The notes beneath the pieces are model-generated. The model searched no databases and had not been told where the DNA came from. It saw only the letters and a list, made by a program, of their open reading frames with translations. A stretch of DNA of 64,000 bases from Polaromonas sp. AET17H-212 (GTDB taxonomy: Bacteria > Pseudomonadota > Gammaproteobacteria > Burkholderiales > Burkholderiaceae_C): contig NZ_NBZW01000002.1 in assembly GCF_002379085.1 (NCBI RefSeq), positions 62,001-126,000 on the forward strand, written 5' to 3'. Made by a program: the position numbers and the translations under genes. Position 1 is the first letter of the stretch; every line of letters begins with the position of its first letter. This document shows, piece after piece, positions 9,522 through 17,621 of the stretch.

Positions 9522-10754
9522 TCATGGCGGGGGCGCCAGCAGTTCGCGCAGGGTGCGCGCAATCACCTTGGTCGCACCGCGCAGGTCGTCGAGGACCAGG
9601 TGTTCGTCGGCGCGTTTGGCGTTGGACTCGAGCACCGTGCGCGGCCCGGCGCCGTAAATCACGCCCGGTATGCCGGCCTCGGCGTACAGGCGAACATCGG
9701 TGTAGAGCGGCGTGCCCATCGCCGGGATAAGCTCCCCGAAGACCGCCTGGCCGTGCTTCTGGATCGCGTCGACCAGCGGCTGGTTGCCCGGCAGGGGCTT
9801 GAGCGCGTTGGCCAGCAGCAGGCGCTTGATCTCGACGCGGACACCTTCGCACTCTTTGGCGGCCTCGGTGATCACCGTGCGGATCGCGCGTTCGACTTCA
9901 AACGGTTTTTCCTCGGGAATCATGCGGCGGTCCAGCTTGAACATCACCTTGCCCGGCACGACGTTGGTGTTGGTGCCGCCTTCGATGCGACCGACGTTCA
10001 GGTAGGGATGGGTGATGCCCTCGACCTTCGAGTTGATCTTCTGGTACAGCGTGTTCTGCGCGTACAGCGCATTGAGAATGTGCACCGCCGCCTGCAGTGC
10101 ATCCACACCGGTGTCGGGGATGGCGGCATGGGCCATCTTGCCGTGCACCGTGACTTCCATCTGCAGGCAGCCATTGTGCGCGGTCACCACCTCATGGCTG
10201 AAACCCGCGGCGATCAGCAGGTCCGGCCGGGTGAGCTTGTTCTTGAGCAGCCAGCCGGGACCCATTTCCCCGCCGAACTCCTCGTCGTAGGTGAAATGCA
10301 GTTCCACGCTGCCCTGCAGCGGGATGCCCAGTGCCTCCAGCGCGCGGACGGCAAACGTGTAGGTGGCGAAATCGGACTTGCTGACGGCCGAGGCCCGGCC
10401 GTAGATCCTGCCGTCCACGACCTTGCCGCCATAAGGTTCCTGGGTCCAGCCTTCACCGGGCGGCACCACGTCGCCGTGGGCGTTCAGGGCGATGGTCCGA
10501 CCTTCACCGTAACGGCGGCGCACGATCAGGTTGGTCAGGGACTCCAGTCCGTAGGCCTTGACCTCTACCGGCGCGATCTTGTGTTTTTCCGCTTCGAAAC
10601 CGAAAGCGTGGAGAAGCTCGGCCGTGCGTTCGGCATGCGGGGCGTTGTTGCCGGGCGGCGTGGGCGTGGGGACGCGGATCAGTTCCTGCAGAAAGCGCAC
10701 TTCCTCGTCGAAGTGTGCGTCCACCCAGGCATCCAGTTGTTCGTCATCAGTCAT
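9522..10754 (-). CDS. M20-family amidohydrolase/deacylase (ArgE/DapE group)
   Basis: 410 aa zinc-dependent hydrolase. ATG 10754 is preferred over TTG 10769; it overlaps the allC stop by 8 bp. Metal-site signatures are visible: ALNAHGDVVPPGEGW (His, Asp), then TYDEEFGGEMGPGWL (Glu pair) and a dimerisation lid (HGKMAHAAIPDTG). It sits inside the allantoin operon directly after uraD-allC and before an ABC importer, so it may hydrolyse an imported N-carbamoyl or N-acyl compound. The actual substrate cannot be read from sequence. Confidence 0.82.
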   Translation of the reverse strand: MTDDEQLDAWVDAHFDEEVRFLQELIRVPTPTPPGNNAPHAERTAELLHAFGFEAEKHKIAPVEVKAYGLESLTNLIVRRRYGEGRTIALNAHGDVVPPGEGWTQEPYGGKVVDGRIYGRASAVSKSDFATYTFAVRALEALGIPLQGSVELHFTYDEEFGGEMGPGWLLKNKLTRPDLLIAAGFSHEVVTAHNGCLQMEVTVHGKMAHAAIPDTGVDALQAAVHILNALYAQNTLYQKINSKVEGITHPYLNVGRIEGGTNTNVVPGKVMFKLDRRMIPEEKPFEVERAIRTVITEAAKECEGVRVEIKRLLLANALKPLPGNQPLVDAIQKHGQAVFGELIPAMGTPLYTDVRLYAEAGIPGVIYGAGPRTVLESNAKRADEHLVLDDLRGATKVIARTLRELLAPPP

Positions 10755-12549
10755 GCTTGGTTCCGCCAAATTGGGTCAGCAGGTGCTGGAATGCCTGGAC
10801 GGCCAGGTCGATGTCGTCGCTGGTCGTGCTTTCCAGCGGGTTGTGGCTGATGCCGGAGTTCTGGCCGCGCACGAACAGCATGGCCTGCGGCATCACCTCG
10901 TGGAGCTTCATCGCGTCGTGGCCCGCGCCGCTGGGCATGCGGTAAAGCGGAACACCCAGGCTGTCCACCGCCTTTTCCCAGCGCTGTTGCCAGTCCGGGG
11001 CACTTGGCGCCGCCGCGGCGCGCATGGTTTGTTCGGTCGTGTGGTGGACGCCGCGGCGTTCGCAGATGGTTTTCAGTTCGGCCAGCACATCGGCCACCAT
11101 CGCGTCGCGCTGTGCGTCGTTGGGCGCGCGCAGGTCCAGCGTGAACTGGCAGCGCCCGGGCACGACGTTGGTCGAGCCGCCGGGCACCGTCCAGATGCCG
11201 ATGGTGCCGACCGAGTCGCCGTCGCGCGCCGCGCGCTGCTCCACATACAACGCGAGTTCGGCCACGGCCAGCGCCGCGTCGCGCCGGCGGTTCATGGGGG
11301 TGGTGCCGGCGTGGCTGGCCATGCCGGTGACCTCGCAGGTGTAACGCACACCGCCGTTGATGGAGGTGACGATGCCCAGCGGCATGTCGAGTTCGTTGAG
11401 CACCGGGCCCTGCTCGATATGCACCTCGACAAAACCCAGGTAGTCGGCCGGCTGGCGCTGCAGGGCGCGGATGGCCTCCAGCGTGGCCGGCAGGCCGGCG
11501 TGTTGCATGGCTTCGCGCATGCTGATGCCGTCGGCATCCGTCTGCTCCAGCCAGGCCGGGTTGAACTGGCCGATCAGCGCGCCGGAGCCGAGAAAGGTGG
11601 CCTTGTAGCGCTGGCCTTCCTCTTCGGCAAAAGCAATCACTTCAAAATCGAAAGGCAATCGCTGGCCCGCGCGCGACAGCTCGGCCACGCAGGCCACGGG
11701 TACAAAAATGCCGAGGCGCCCGTCGTACTTGCCGCCGTTGCGCACGGTGTCGTAATGCGAGCCGGTCATCAGGATTTTGGCGCCGGGCGCGGCGGCCCGG
11801 TAGCGGCCCACCACGTTGCCGACCGCGTCCACGCTCACCTCATCAAAGCCGCTGTCCCGCATGGTCTGCTCGATCAGCCGGGCGGCGGCGCGGTGCGCGT
11901 CGGTCAGGTAGGTCACCGTGAGCTGGCCTTTTTCCAGGTAGCCCGGGTCGCTGAATTTGCTGAGCTCTTCCTGCCAGTCCCAGACCTGGTTGCCCAGGCG
12001 GGGCGCCACACCGAACTTGTCGTTGAGTCGCAACTCGGCGATGCGATGGATGTTGCGCAAGGCTTCACCGAGCTCGAAGTCGGGGTGGTTGGCCAGTCGC
12101 TGCTCAAAGGTGGCGATGATCTCCTGCCGGCTCATGCCGGTGCCGCGCGGGCCGCGCACGGCAAGGATGAAGGGAAAGCCGAACCGCGTGTTGTAGGCGG
12201 TGTTGAGCGCCTGGAGGCGAGCGAACTCGTCGGGTGTGCAGTCCGTCAGGCCGGCCTTGCCCTGTTCGTTGGTCGATTCGGCCGTCAGCGCGCGGCTCAC
12301 CATGGCCTTGCCGGCCAGCTCGGGGTGGGCGCGGATCAGCGTGAGCTGGGCCTCGCGGCCGGCTTCGCGGACGATGCCGGCCATCAGGTGTTTGAGGTGT
12401 GCCAGCGACCGGAAAGGGCGCTGGGCCAGCGCGGCTTCGGTGATCCACGGCGAATGTTCATAGAGGCCAGCCAGCCAGGCCGCGGCTTCAGGGGCCGGTG
12501 CGGTGTTCAGTTGTTCAAGGGTCAGGGAAGCGGTCATGGTCTTGGTCAT
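10747..12549 (-). CDS. uraD-allC: Fusion of OHCU decarboxylase (UraD) and allantoate amidohydrolase (AllC)
   Basis: 600 aa bifunctional enzyme. Residues 1-180 are UraD: H75 in LIRAHPELAGKA, then ESTNEQGKAGL and FPFILAVRGPRG; it decarboxylates OHCU to S-allantoin. Residues 181-600 are an M20 allantoate amidohydrolase: MTGSHYDTVRNGGKYDG, AFAEEEGQR, VEVHIEQGPVL, GHDAM. It yields ureidoglycolate and ammonia through ureidoglycine. ATG 12549 overlaps the puuE stop (ATGA), indicating translational coupling. No frameshift separates the two parts. The allantoinase acting between the two activities is encoded just upstream. Confidence 0.9.
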   Translation of the reverse strand: MTKTMTASLTLEQLNTAPAPEAAAWLAGLYEHSPWITEAALAQRPFRSLAHLKHLMAGIVREAGREAQLTLIRAHPELAGKAMVSRALTAESTNEQGKAGLTDCTPDEFARLQALNTAYNTRFGFPFILAVRGPRGTGMSRQEIIATFEQRLANHPDFELGEALRNIHRIAELRLNDKFGVAPRLGNQVWDWQEELSKFSDPGYLEKGQLTVTYLTDAHRAAARLIEQTMRDSGFDEVSVDAVGNVVGRYRAAAPGAKILMTGSHYDTVRNGGKYDGRLGIFVPVACVAELSRAGQRLPFDFEVIAFAEEEGQRYKATFLGSGALIGQFNPAWLEQTDADGISMREAMQHAGLPATLEAIRALQRQPADYLGFVEVHIEQGPVLNELDMPLGIVTSINGGVRYTCEVTGMASHAGTTPMNRRRDAALAVAELALYVEQRAARDGDSVGTIGIWTVPGGSTNVVPGRCQFTLDLRAPNDAQRDAMVADVLAELKTICERRGVHHTTEQTMRAAAAPSAPDWQQRWEKAVDSLGVPLYRMPSGAGHDAMKLHEVMPQAMLFVRGQNSGISHNPLESTTSDDIDLAVQAFQHLLTQFGGTKHD

Positions 12550-13496
12550 TCTTTGAAGGGATGGACTTGCTGCCAGTGGCGAGCAATGTCGATGCGGCGG
12601 CAGATCCAGACATGCTCGTGCTGCTGGACATGGTCGAGGAATTTCTGCAGCGCCACGATGCGCCCGGGCCGGCCCAGCAGGCGGCAGTGCATGCCGATGC
12701 TGAGCATCTTGGGCGCGTTCAGGCCATTCGGGTCGCCCTCGGCATACAGCGCATCGAAGCTGTCGCGCAGGTAGGTGAAAAAGTCGTCGCCCTGCGAGAA
12801 ACCCTGGGGCAGCGCAAAACGCATGTCGTTGGTGTCCAGCGTGTAGGGCACGACGAGCCGCGGCACCACGCTGCCGTCGGTGCGCGTCACCTTCATCCAC
12901 AGTGGCAGGTCGTCGCCGTAGTAGTCGCTGTCGTAGGCCAGCTGGCCGTCGTCGGCGACCAGCCGCCGCGTGCGCGGGCTGTCCCGGCCGGTGTACCAGC
13001 CCAGCGGCCGCTGGCCGGTCATCTGCGTGATGATCTCCAGGCCCAGGCGCATGTGTTCGCGCTCGACCCCTTCGTCCACGCCCTGGTAGTTGATCCAGCG
13101 CAGGCCGTGGCAGGCGATTTCGTGGCCTAGCGCGACGAAGGCGGCGGTCAGCTCGGGGTGGCGTTGCAGGGCCATGCTGACGCCGAACACGGTCAGCGGC
13201 AGCTGGCGTTTTTCAAACTCGCGCAGCAGGCGCCAGACGCCGGCCCGCGCGCCGTACTCGTAAATGCCTTCCATGCTCAGGTGGCGTTCGGGGTAGCTGG
13301 GCGGATTCGCCATCTCGGAGAGAAACTGTTCGGAGCCGGCATCGCCATGCAGCACGGCGTTCTCGCCGCCTTCCTCGTAGTTCAGGACGAATTGCACGGC
13401 AATGCGGGCCTGGCCCGGCCACTGCGCATGCGGCGGCGTGCGGCCATAGCCCACCAGGTCTCTGGGGTAGGGCAGGGTGGTGTCGTAGGTGGTCAT
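12546..13496 (-). CDS. puuE: Allantoinase PuuE (polysaccharide-deacetylase fold)
   Basis: 316 aa. It opens allantoin to allantoate without the amidohydrolase-type zinc site of AllB. The motif run YPRDLVGYGRTPPHAQWPG at the N-terminus, LNYEEGGE, GHEIACHGLRWINYQ and STGMH-like LSIGMHCRLLGRPGR are typical of PuuE. ATG 13496 is used; an in-frame TTG at 13508 immediately after the gntR stop is the alternative. It is coupled to uraD-allC by ATGA overlap and lies 8 bp after gntR, so all are probably one operon controlled by the GntR protein. Confidence 0.92.
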   Translation of the reverse strand: MTTYDTTLPYPRDLVGYGRTPPHAQWPGQARIAVQFVLNYEEGGENAVLHGDAGSEQFLSEMANPPSYPERHLSMEGIYEYGARAGVWRLLREFEKRQLPLTVFGVSMALQRHPELTAAFVALGHEIACHGLRWINYQGVDEGVEREHMRLGLEIITQMTGQRPLGWYTGRDSPRTRRLVADDGQLAYDSDYYGDDLPLWMKVTRTDGSVVPRLVVPYTLDTNDMRFALPQGFSQGDDFFTYLRDSFDALYAEGDPNGLNAPKMLSIGMHCRLLGRPGRIVALQKFLDHVQQHEHVWICRRIDIARHWQQVHPFKE

Positions 13497-13504
13497 GCTC
13501 AGGT

Positions 13505-14170
13505 TCAAGACAGGGCCATGGAAATATCGTTGGTCGGCAGCGGGCGGTCAAAGCTGAGGTTTTCCTCGACATGCTGCAGGTGCTCGTCCATCAGGCGCAC
13601 GGCGCGCTCCTCGTTCCTGGCGGCCAGCGCCCTGACGATGTCGGCATGTTCGTCGTGTGAGTGTTCGGCGGCGCTGGCGCTCTGGTACATCAGCGTGATC
13701 AGCGAGCAGCGCGAAATCAGGTCGCCCAGCATCTGTGCGAGCACCTCGTTGCCCATCAGTTCGGCCATACGGACATGAAAGTCACCCAGCAGTTCGGCGC
13801 GACCCGGCGCATCCTGCCGGTCCACCGCCATTTTTTCCTGCGCCACATGTTCTTTCAGGGCCTTGATCCGGGCTGGTGTGACACTGCGCACAAACGTCCG
13901 GGTCATCTCGGCTTCCAGCATGCGGCGCACCGCAAACACCTGGCGCGCTTCATTGACCGAAGGCGCCGCGACAAAGGCGCCGCGCGCGGGCTCGAGCCGG
14001 ATCAGCTGGTTTTGCGACAGCTGGAACAGGGCCTGGCGCACCAGCGTGCGCGACACCCCGAAATGGTCGGCCAGTTTTTGCTCGGCCAGCTTGGTGCCCG
14101 GATGCAGCCGGTGCTCCACAATGGCCTTGGTCAGGGCTTCAACAATGGCGCTGGTGGTGGACGATTCCAT
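13505..14170 (-). CDS. GntR-family (FCD) regulator of the urate/allantoin genes
   Basis: 221 aa from ATG 14170 (MESSTTSAIVEALTKAI); the open frame further upstream crosses the operator and is ignored. Winged-helix residues 10-75 (GTKLAEQKLADHFGVSRTLV) are followed by an all-helical FCD ligand domain (FAVRRMLEAEMTR, FHVRMAELMGNEVL, SHDEHADIVRALAARNEE). It heads the puuE operon and is divergent from the HIU hydrolase gene, with a perfect 16-bp palindrome between them. A repressor relieved by a purine or ureide is the likely mode. The ligand is unknown. Confidence 0.88.
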   Translation of the reverse strand: MESSTTSAIVEALTKAIVEHRLHPGTKLAEQKLADHFGVSRTLVRQALFQLSQNQLIRLEPARGAFVAAPSVNEARQVFAVRRMLEAEMTRTFVRSVTPARIKALKEHVAQEKMAVDRQDAPGRAELLGDFHVRMAELMGNEVLAQMLGDLISRCSLITLMYQSASAAEHSHDEHADIVRALAARNEERAVRLMDEHLQHVEENLSFDRPLPTNDISMALS

Positions 14171-14196
14171 GGCGCAAATGATAGCCGGAAAGCCCA

Positions 14197-14212
14197 AAAG
14201 TGTATACACTTT
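14197..14212. promoter_or_regulatory. Candidate GntR operator between gntR and the HIU hydrolase gene
   Basis: AAAGTGTATACACTTT is a perfect 16-bp palindrome with a TGTATACA centre, a common form for FCD-type GntR sites. It lies 27 bp upstream of gntR and 47 bp upstream of the divergent HIU hydrolase gene, so one bound dimer could control both promoters. The arm CAAAAGTGTAT (14195-14205) recurs inverted at 16225-16235 upstream of puuD. Confidence 0.7.
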
Positions 14213-14258
14213 CAGTAGACCATCGGGTGGACCGATGCACTGCAAACAAGGAATTGAC

Positions 14259-14612
14259 ATGGGCCTGAGCACACATGTGCTGGACACCATGCACGGCACG
14301 CCAGCGGCCGGCATGTTCGTCGAGCTGTACACCACCGATGGCGATCAGGCCACGCTGGTGAAATCGTTCCGCCTGAACAGCGACGGTCGCAACCCCGACG
14401 GTCTGCTCTATGACACCAGCAGCCTCCAGCGCGGCACGTACCGGCTGGTGTTTGACGTGGCGGGATATTTCCGTGCGCGCGGCGTGACGCTGCCGGAGCC
14501 GAATTTCCTGAACAGGGTGAGCCTGGACTTCGGCGTGGCCGACACCAGCCAGCATTACCACGTGCCGCTGCTTGTCAGTCCCTGGAGTTATTCCACGTAT
14601 CGGGGATCCTGA
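14259..14612 (+). CDS. uraH: 5-Hydroxyisourate hydrolase (transthyretin-like)
   Basis: 117 aa, typical length. It hydrolyses 5-hydroxyisourate, the product of urate oxidation, to OHCU. The family signatures are present: LSTHVLDTMHGTPA (catalytic His), a central FRLNSDGRNPDGLL arginine loop and the C-terminal YHVPLLVSPWSYSTYRGS, matching the YRGS terminus. ATG 14259 follows AAGGA at 14248-14252. It is divergent from the gntR-puuE-uraD-allC operon, and its product feeds the UraD domain encoded there. No signal peptide, so cytoplasmic. Confidence 0.95.
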   Translation: MGLSTHVLDTMHGTPAAGMFVELYTTDGDQATLVKSFRLNSDGRNPDGLLYDTSSLQRGTYRLVFDVAGYFRARGVTLPEPNFLNRVSLDFGVADTSQHYHVPLLVSPWSYSTYRGS

Positions 14613-14651
14613 ACTCGCCGGCAAGCGTGAACTGAGTGGAGGGCTTATTCA

Positions 14652-14743
14652 AGCAGGGGCCGCGGATCTGGCTTTGCCGGTCCGCAGGCGCAGCGGCCCC
14701 CTCGGGGGGCAGCGCAGTACACGCAGTGACAAGCGTGGTGGCT
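14652..14743. repeat. Long dispersed repeat, copy 1 (GC-rich hairpin)
   Basis: About 90 bp reading AGCAGGGGCCGCGGATCTGG, then a CCCCCTCGGGGGGC hairpin core and ACACGCAGTGACAAGCGTGG. The reverse complement of 48307-48402 is nearly the same over its whole length. It lies just after the HIU hydrolase gene and before a convergent gene; the GC hairpin may stop transcription from both sides. Confidence 0.7.
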
Positions 14744-15261
14744 TAATTCTGCCCTTCGGTCAGCGTATCGAGCTGGAATTTTCCGCTTTTGTGCCAGAGC
14801 CAGGTGTCGGTGTAGACGACCTTGCCAATCCGCACCGGCGCCGGAAAAGGCGATGCGGCCTTGATCATGCGTTCGATCTCGGCAATCACTTCAGGCGCAT
14901 GGCGCGGCGCCCGCATCCAGTCAAGGCGGGTCACGATACCGGCCTGGTTGATTTCCACATTCAGCACACCGATGGCATACAGCAGGGGCGGCATCCTCCC
15001 CTTGTAGATCCGGTCGGCGTGCAGTCCGTAAAGGTGGCTGGCACCGCTTTGGCGGTAGGCGCGGGCGTTCGGTGCCGCTGAACTGCGCGCCGAGCCGGCC
15101 TGGCTCGCGACGGGGGCGACCGCATTGGGCGATGCGTTCGCTTCAGACGGGCCCGGTTCTGGCTGCGGTGGCGCAGACTTGCAGGCCGAGACGATGGCTC
15201 CGGCGGCGGTCGAAAGCAGTGCCATGAGCCAGAAGCGGCGATGGCTGGAGGATGCAGGCAT
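14743..15261 (-). CDS. Predicted lipoprotein with TonB-C-like domain, function unknown
   Basis: 172 aa. A lipoprotein signal peptide (FWLMALLSTAAGAIVSAC, lipobox ending at the Cys) is followed by a Pro/Ala/Ser-rich linker to about residue 70. A small domain follows (RIYKGRMPPLLYAIGVLNVE, INQAGIVTRLDWMRAPRHA) that resembles TonB C-terminal-type folds. Its convergent neighbour is the HIU hydrolase gene and its divergent neighbour is xdhC. The 151-bp spacer to xdhC contains no clear operator. No function can be assigned. Confidence 0.7.
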   Translation of the reverse strand: MPASSSHRRFWLMALLSTAAGAIVSACKSAPPQPEPGPSEANASPNAVAPVASQAGSARSSAAPNARAYRQSGASHLYGLHADRIYKGRMPPLLYAIGVLNVEINQAGIVTRLDWMRAPRHAPEVIAEIERMIKAASPFPAPVRIGKVVYTDTWLWHKSGKFQLDTLTEGQN

Positions 15262-15412
15262 ATGTACCCTAGGGTTGTTGTCAGGCAGTCACGGCTGCTA
15301 TTGTGCAGTCGGCCCGGGCGCCGGTTATGTAACAAAAAAACCTGCTGCGCCGAGGCTGAATTATGCGTTCTGCGGACCCTGACGGAGGGCCGTGTATCAG
15401 AGGGTTTCTACC

Positions 15413-16219
15413 GTGAATCAGCTCAAGGATTTGTTTTTGGCCCGGCTGGCGCTGGAGCCGGCCGTGCTGGTTGAGGTGACCGCCACCGAAGGTTCGGTGC
15501 CGCGCGAGGCCGGCACCTGGATGGCGGTTTTTGCCGGCATGGCGGTCGGCACCATAGGCGGCGGCCATCTGGAATACGAGGCGATGGCGAGAGCGCGTGC
15601 GCGCCTGCAGGGGCTGCCGGGTGAGGCGTCCACCCGCTTTGTGCTCGGCCCGTCGCTGGGGCAATGCTGCGGCGGGGTGGTCCATCTGCGCTTTGAACCG
15701 GTCGGGCCCGACGACGTGCCGGACCTGCGCCACCGGCTGGATACAAATTTACAGCCTGTTGCGCTTTTTGGGGGGGGGCATGTGGGGTTTGCGCTGATTC
15801 AGGTGCTTTCGCGCCTGCCGTTTGCGCTGAGCTGGATCGACAGCCGCGACGGCATTTTCCCCGAGGCGGTGCCGGAGCAGGTGGTGTGCGAGCATTCCGA
15901 CCCGGTGCAGCGTGCGGTGACGGGCCTGGCGCCGCAGTCGCGCGTGCTGATCATGAGTTTCAGCCACGCCGAAGACCTGGACATCGTGGCCGAATGCCTG
16001 AGGCGCCAGCGCGAGCGGGGCGACCTGCCTTACATCGGCCTGATCGGCAGCAAAACCAAATGGGCGACCTTCCGCCACCGGCTGGAGGCGCGTGGGTTCA
16101 GCGCTGAAGAACTGGCGCATGTGACCTGCCCGATCGGCCTGCCCGGTATCGAAGGCAAGGAGCCGGAAGTGATTGCCGTGGCGGTCGCGGCACAGTTGTT
16201 GCATGCCCGTACAACATAG
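15413..16219 (+). CDS. xdhC: Xanthine dehydrogenase accessory protein XdhC
   Basis: 268 aa molybdenum-cofactor chaperone that supplies sulfurated cofactor to XdhB. GTG 15413 is chosen because AGAGGG (15399-15404) is well spaced; GTG 15392 is too close to its GGAGG. Family motifs: VEVTATEGSVPREAGTWM, GTIGGGHLEYEA, LGPSLGQCCGG and a Rossmann glycine loop LFGGGHVGFALI. The glycine loop is encoded by T5 followed by nine G (15770-15778), a possible slippage site. The structural genes xdhAB are 20 kb away at 35.9-39.7 kb. Confidence 0.92.
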   Translation: MNQLKDLFLARLALEPAVLVEVTATEGSVPREAGTWMAVFAGMAVGTIGGGHLEYEAMARARARLQGLPGEASTRFVLGPSLGQCCGGVVHLRFEPVGPDDVPDLRHRLDTNLQPVALFGGGHVGFALIQVLSRLPFALSWIDSRDGIFPEAVPEQVVCEHSDPVQRAVTGLAPQSRVLIMSFSHAEDLDIVAECLRRQRERGDLPYIGLIGSKTKWATFRHRLEARGFSAEELAHVTCPIGLPGIEGKEPEVIAVAVAAQLLHARTT

Positions 16220-16224
16220 ATCGC

Positions 16225-16235
16225 ATACACTTTTG
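16225..16235. promoter_or_regulatory. Candidate GntR half-site upstream of puuD
   Basis: ATACACTTTTG is the exact inverse of the 11-mer at 14195-14205, half of the gntR palindrome. It is embedded in TCGCA-N8-TGCGA (16221-16238), an imperfect dyad. It lies 114 bp upstream of puuD, suggesting that the same GntR regulator also controls urate oxidation. Confidence 0.5.
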
Positions 16236-16348
16236 CGATTCGGTCGCAGCGGAGCACCTTGTTGTTCGTGGCCTTTGTCTGCTTACAGCGCCCGCAGTGG
16301 TGAGCAGCGTGCACAAGGCAGCGCCGCGTCGCTGCATAGGTTGAGATC

Positions 16349-17590
16349 ATGGAAAGTTATCTTCTTGACTGGGCCAACCTGTTGCTGCGCTGGGTCCACG
16401 TCATCACCGCCATTGCCTGGGTTGGCTCCTCGTTTTATTTTGTCTTTCTCGATTCCAGCCTGACGCCGCCGGTTGACGAAGACCTTCAGCGCCAGGGCGT
16501 CAGCGGCGAACTCTGGGCCGTGCACGGCGGCGGTTTCTACCACCCGGTCAAGTTTGCGGTCAAGCCGCCCACGCTGCCCGCCCACCTGCACTGGTTTTAC
16601 TGGGAGAGCTACAGCACCTGGCTCACCGGGTTTGCGCTGTTCACCGTCTCCTACCTTTGGAACGCCGGCACCTACCTGGTCGACAAATCGCTGATGGACT
16701 GGTCGCCCGGCGCCGCCATCGGCGTGGCGCTGTCTTTTTTTGTGGTGTTCTGGATGCTTTACGACGGCATCTGCCAGCTGTTTGGCAAACGTAAAAATGG
16801 GGATGCCATCGTCGGCGCGCTGGTGCTGGTGCTGGTCTGTGTGGCGTCCTGGCTGGCCTGCCACTGGTTTGCCGGGCGCGCCGCGTTTCTGCTGGTGGGC
16901 GCCATGATCGCCACCGCGATGAGCGCCAACGTGTTTTTCTGGATCATCCCCGGCCAGCGCAAGGTGGTGGCCAGCATCCAGGCCGGCGAGGCTGTGGACC
17001 CGGTGCATGGCCAGCGCGGCAAGCAGCGCAGCGTGCACAACACCTACTTCACCTTGCCGGTGCTGTTTGCGATGCTGAGCAACCACTACAGCTTCACTTA
17101 CAGCCACCCGCAGAACTGGCTGGTGCTGATTGTCATGATGCTGGCCGGTGCGCTGATACGCCAGTTTTTTGTCATGCGCCACGGCTACAAGCTGGGCCGC
17201 AACGGCAACCCGCTGCCCTATGCGCTGGTCGGGGTGGTCCTGATCCTCGGCGCCATCGTCTGGATGAAGCCACCGCCGCAATCGGCCAGCGCCGGATTTG
17301 CTACTGACTCAATAGCTGGTGGCGCAGGATTGGCGGGGGCTGCAGGCCAAAATGGCTATGCAAGCCTGCAAAAAGTGCTGGAGCAGCGCTGTTACCTGTG
17401 CCACGGCGCGCAGGTGCAGATGAAAAACGTCCGCCTCGACTCGCCGGCGCTGCTCAGGCAGCATGCGCAGGCGGTCTACCAGCAGGTGGTGGTCAGCAAA
17501 ACCATGCCGATGAACAACGCCACCGGCATCACCGAGGCGGAACGGACCCTGGTCCGGCAGTGGTTCGAAGCGGGTGCGAAGACACCCTGA
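16349..17590 (+). CDS. puuD: Membrane-bound urate hydroxylase PuuD with C-terminal cytochrome c
   Basis: 413 aa. It oxidises urate to 5-hydroxyisourate at the inner membrane and passes electrons to the respiratory chain rather than to oxygen. About eight membrane segments span residues 1-310 (LLLRWVHVITAIAWVGSSFY; HWFYWESYSTWLTG; GHG-type MRHGYK). A linker follows, then a cytochrome c domain at about 330-413 with heme site CYLCH and distal Met in VSKTMPMNN. The linker (FATDSIAGGAGLAG) is encoded by a copy of the 58-bp element. It lies 129 bp after xdhC, with a GntR-like half-site in the spacer. Confidence 0.93.
   Translation: MESYLLDWANLLLRWVHVITAIAWVGSSFYFVFLDSSLTPPVDEDLQRQGVSGELWAVHGGGFYHPVKFAVKPPTLPAHLHWFYWESYSTWLTGFALFTVSYLWNAGTYLVDKSLMDWSPGAAIGVALSFFVVFWMLYDGICQLFGKRKNGDAIVGALVLVLVCVASWLACHWFAGRAAFLLVGAMIATAMSANVFFWIIPGQRKVVASIQAGEAVDPVHGQRGKQRSVHNTYFTLPVLFAMLSNHYSFTYSHPQNWLVLIVMMLAGALIRQFFVMRHGYKLGRNGNPLPYALVGVVLILGAIVWMKPPPQSASAGFATDSIAGGAGLAGAAGQNGYASLQKVLEQRCYLCHGAQVQMKNVRLDSPALLRQHAQAVYQQVVVSKTMPMNNATGITEAERTLVRQWFEAGAKTP
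17300..17357 (+). repeat. 58-bp element, copy A, inside puuD
   Basis: GCTA-N9-TAGCTG-N15-CGGGGGCTGCAGGCC followed by AAAATGGCT. The spacing is identical to the other copies. It encodes the flexible linker between the PuuD membrane and cytochrome domains; the frame is GCT-A.., so TAG is read out of frame (ATA GCT). Confidence 0.65.
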
Positions 17591-17621
17591 GATCGTCCTG
17601 GCCACCCCCTGACCACGCTTG

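Noticed and set aside
10558..12774. 738-codon open frame on the plus strand opposite uraD-allC
   Set aside because: Shadow of the conserved minus-strand gene; no recognisable motif or ribosome site.
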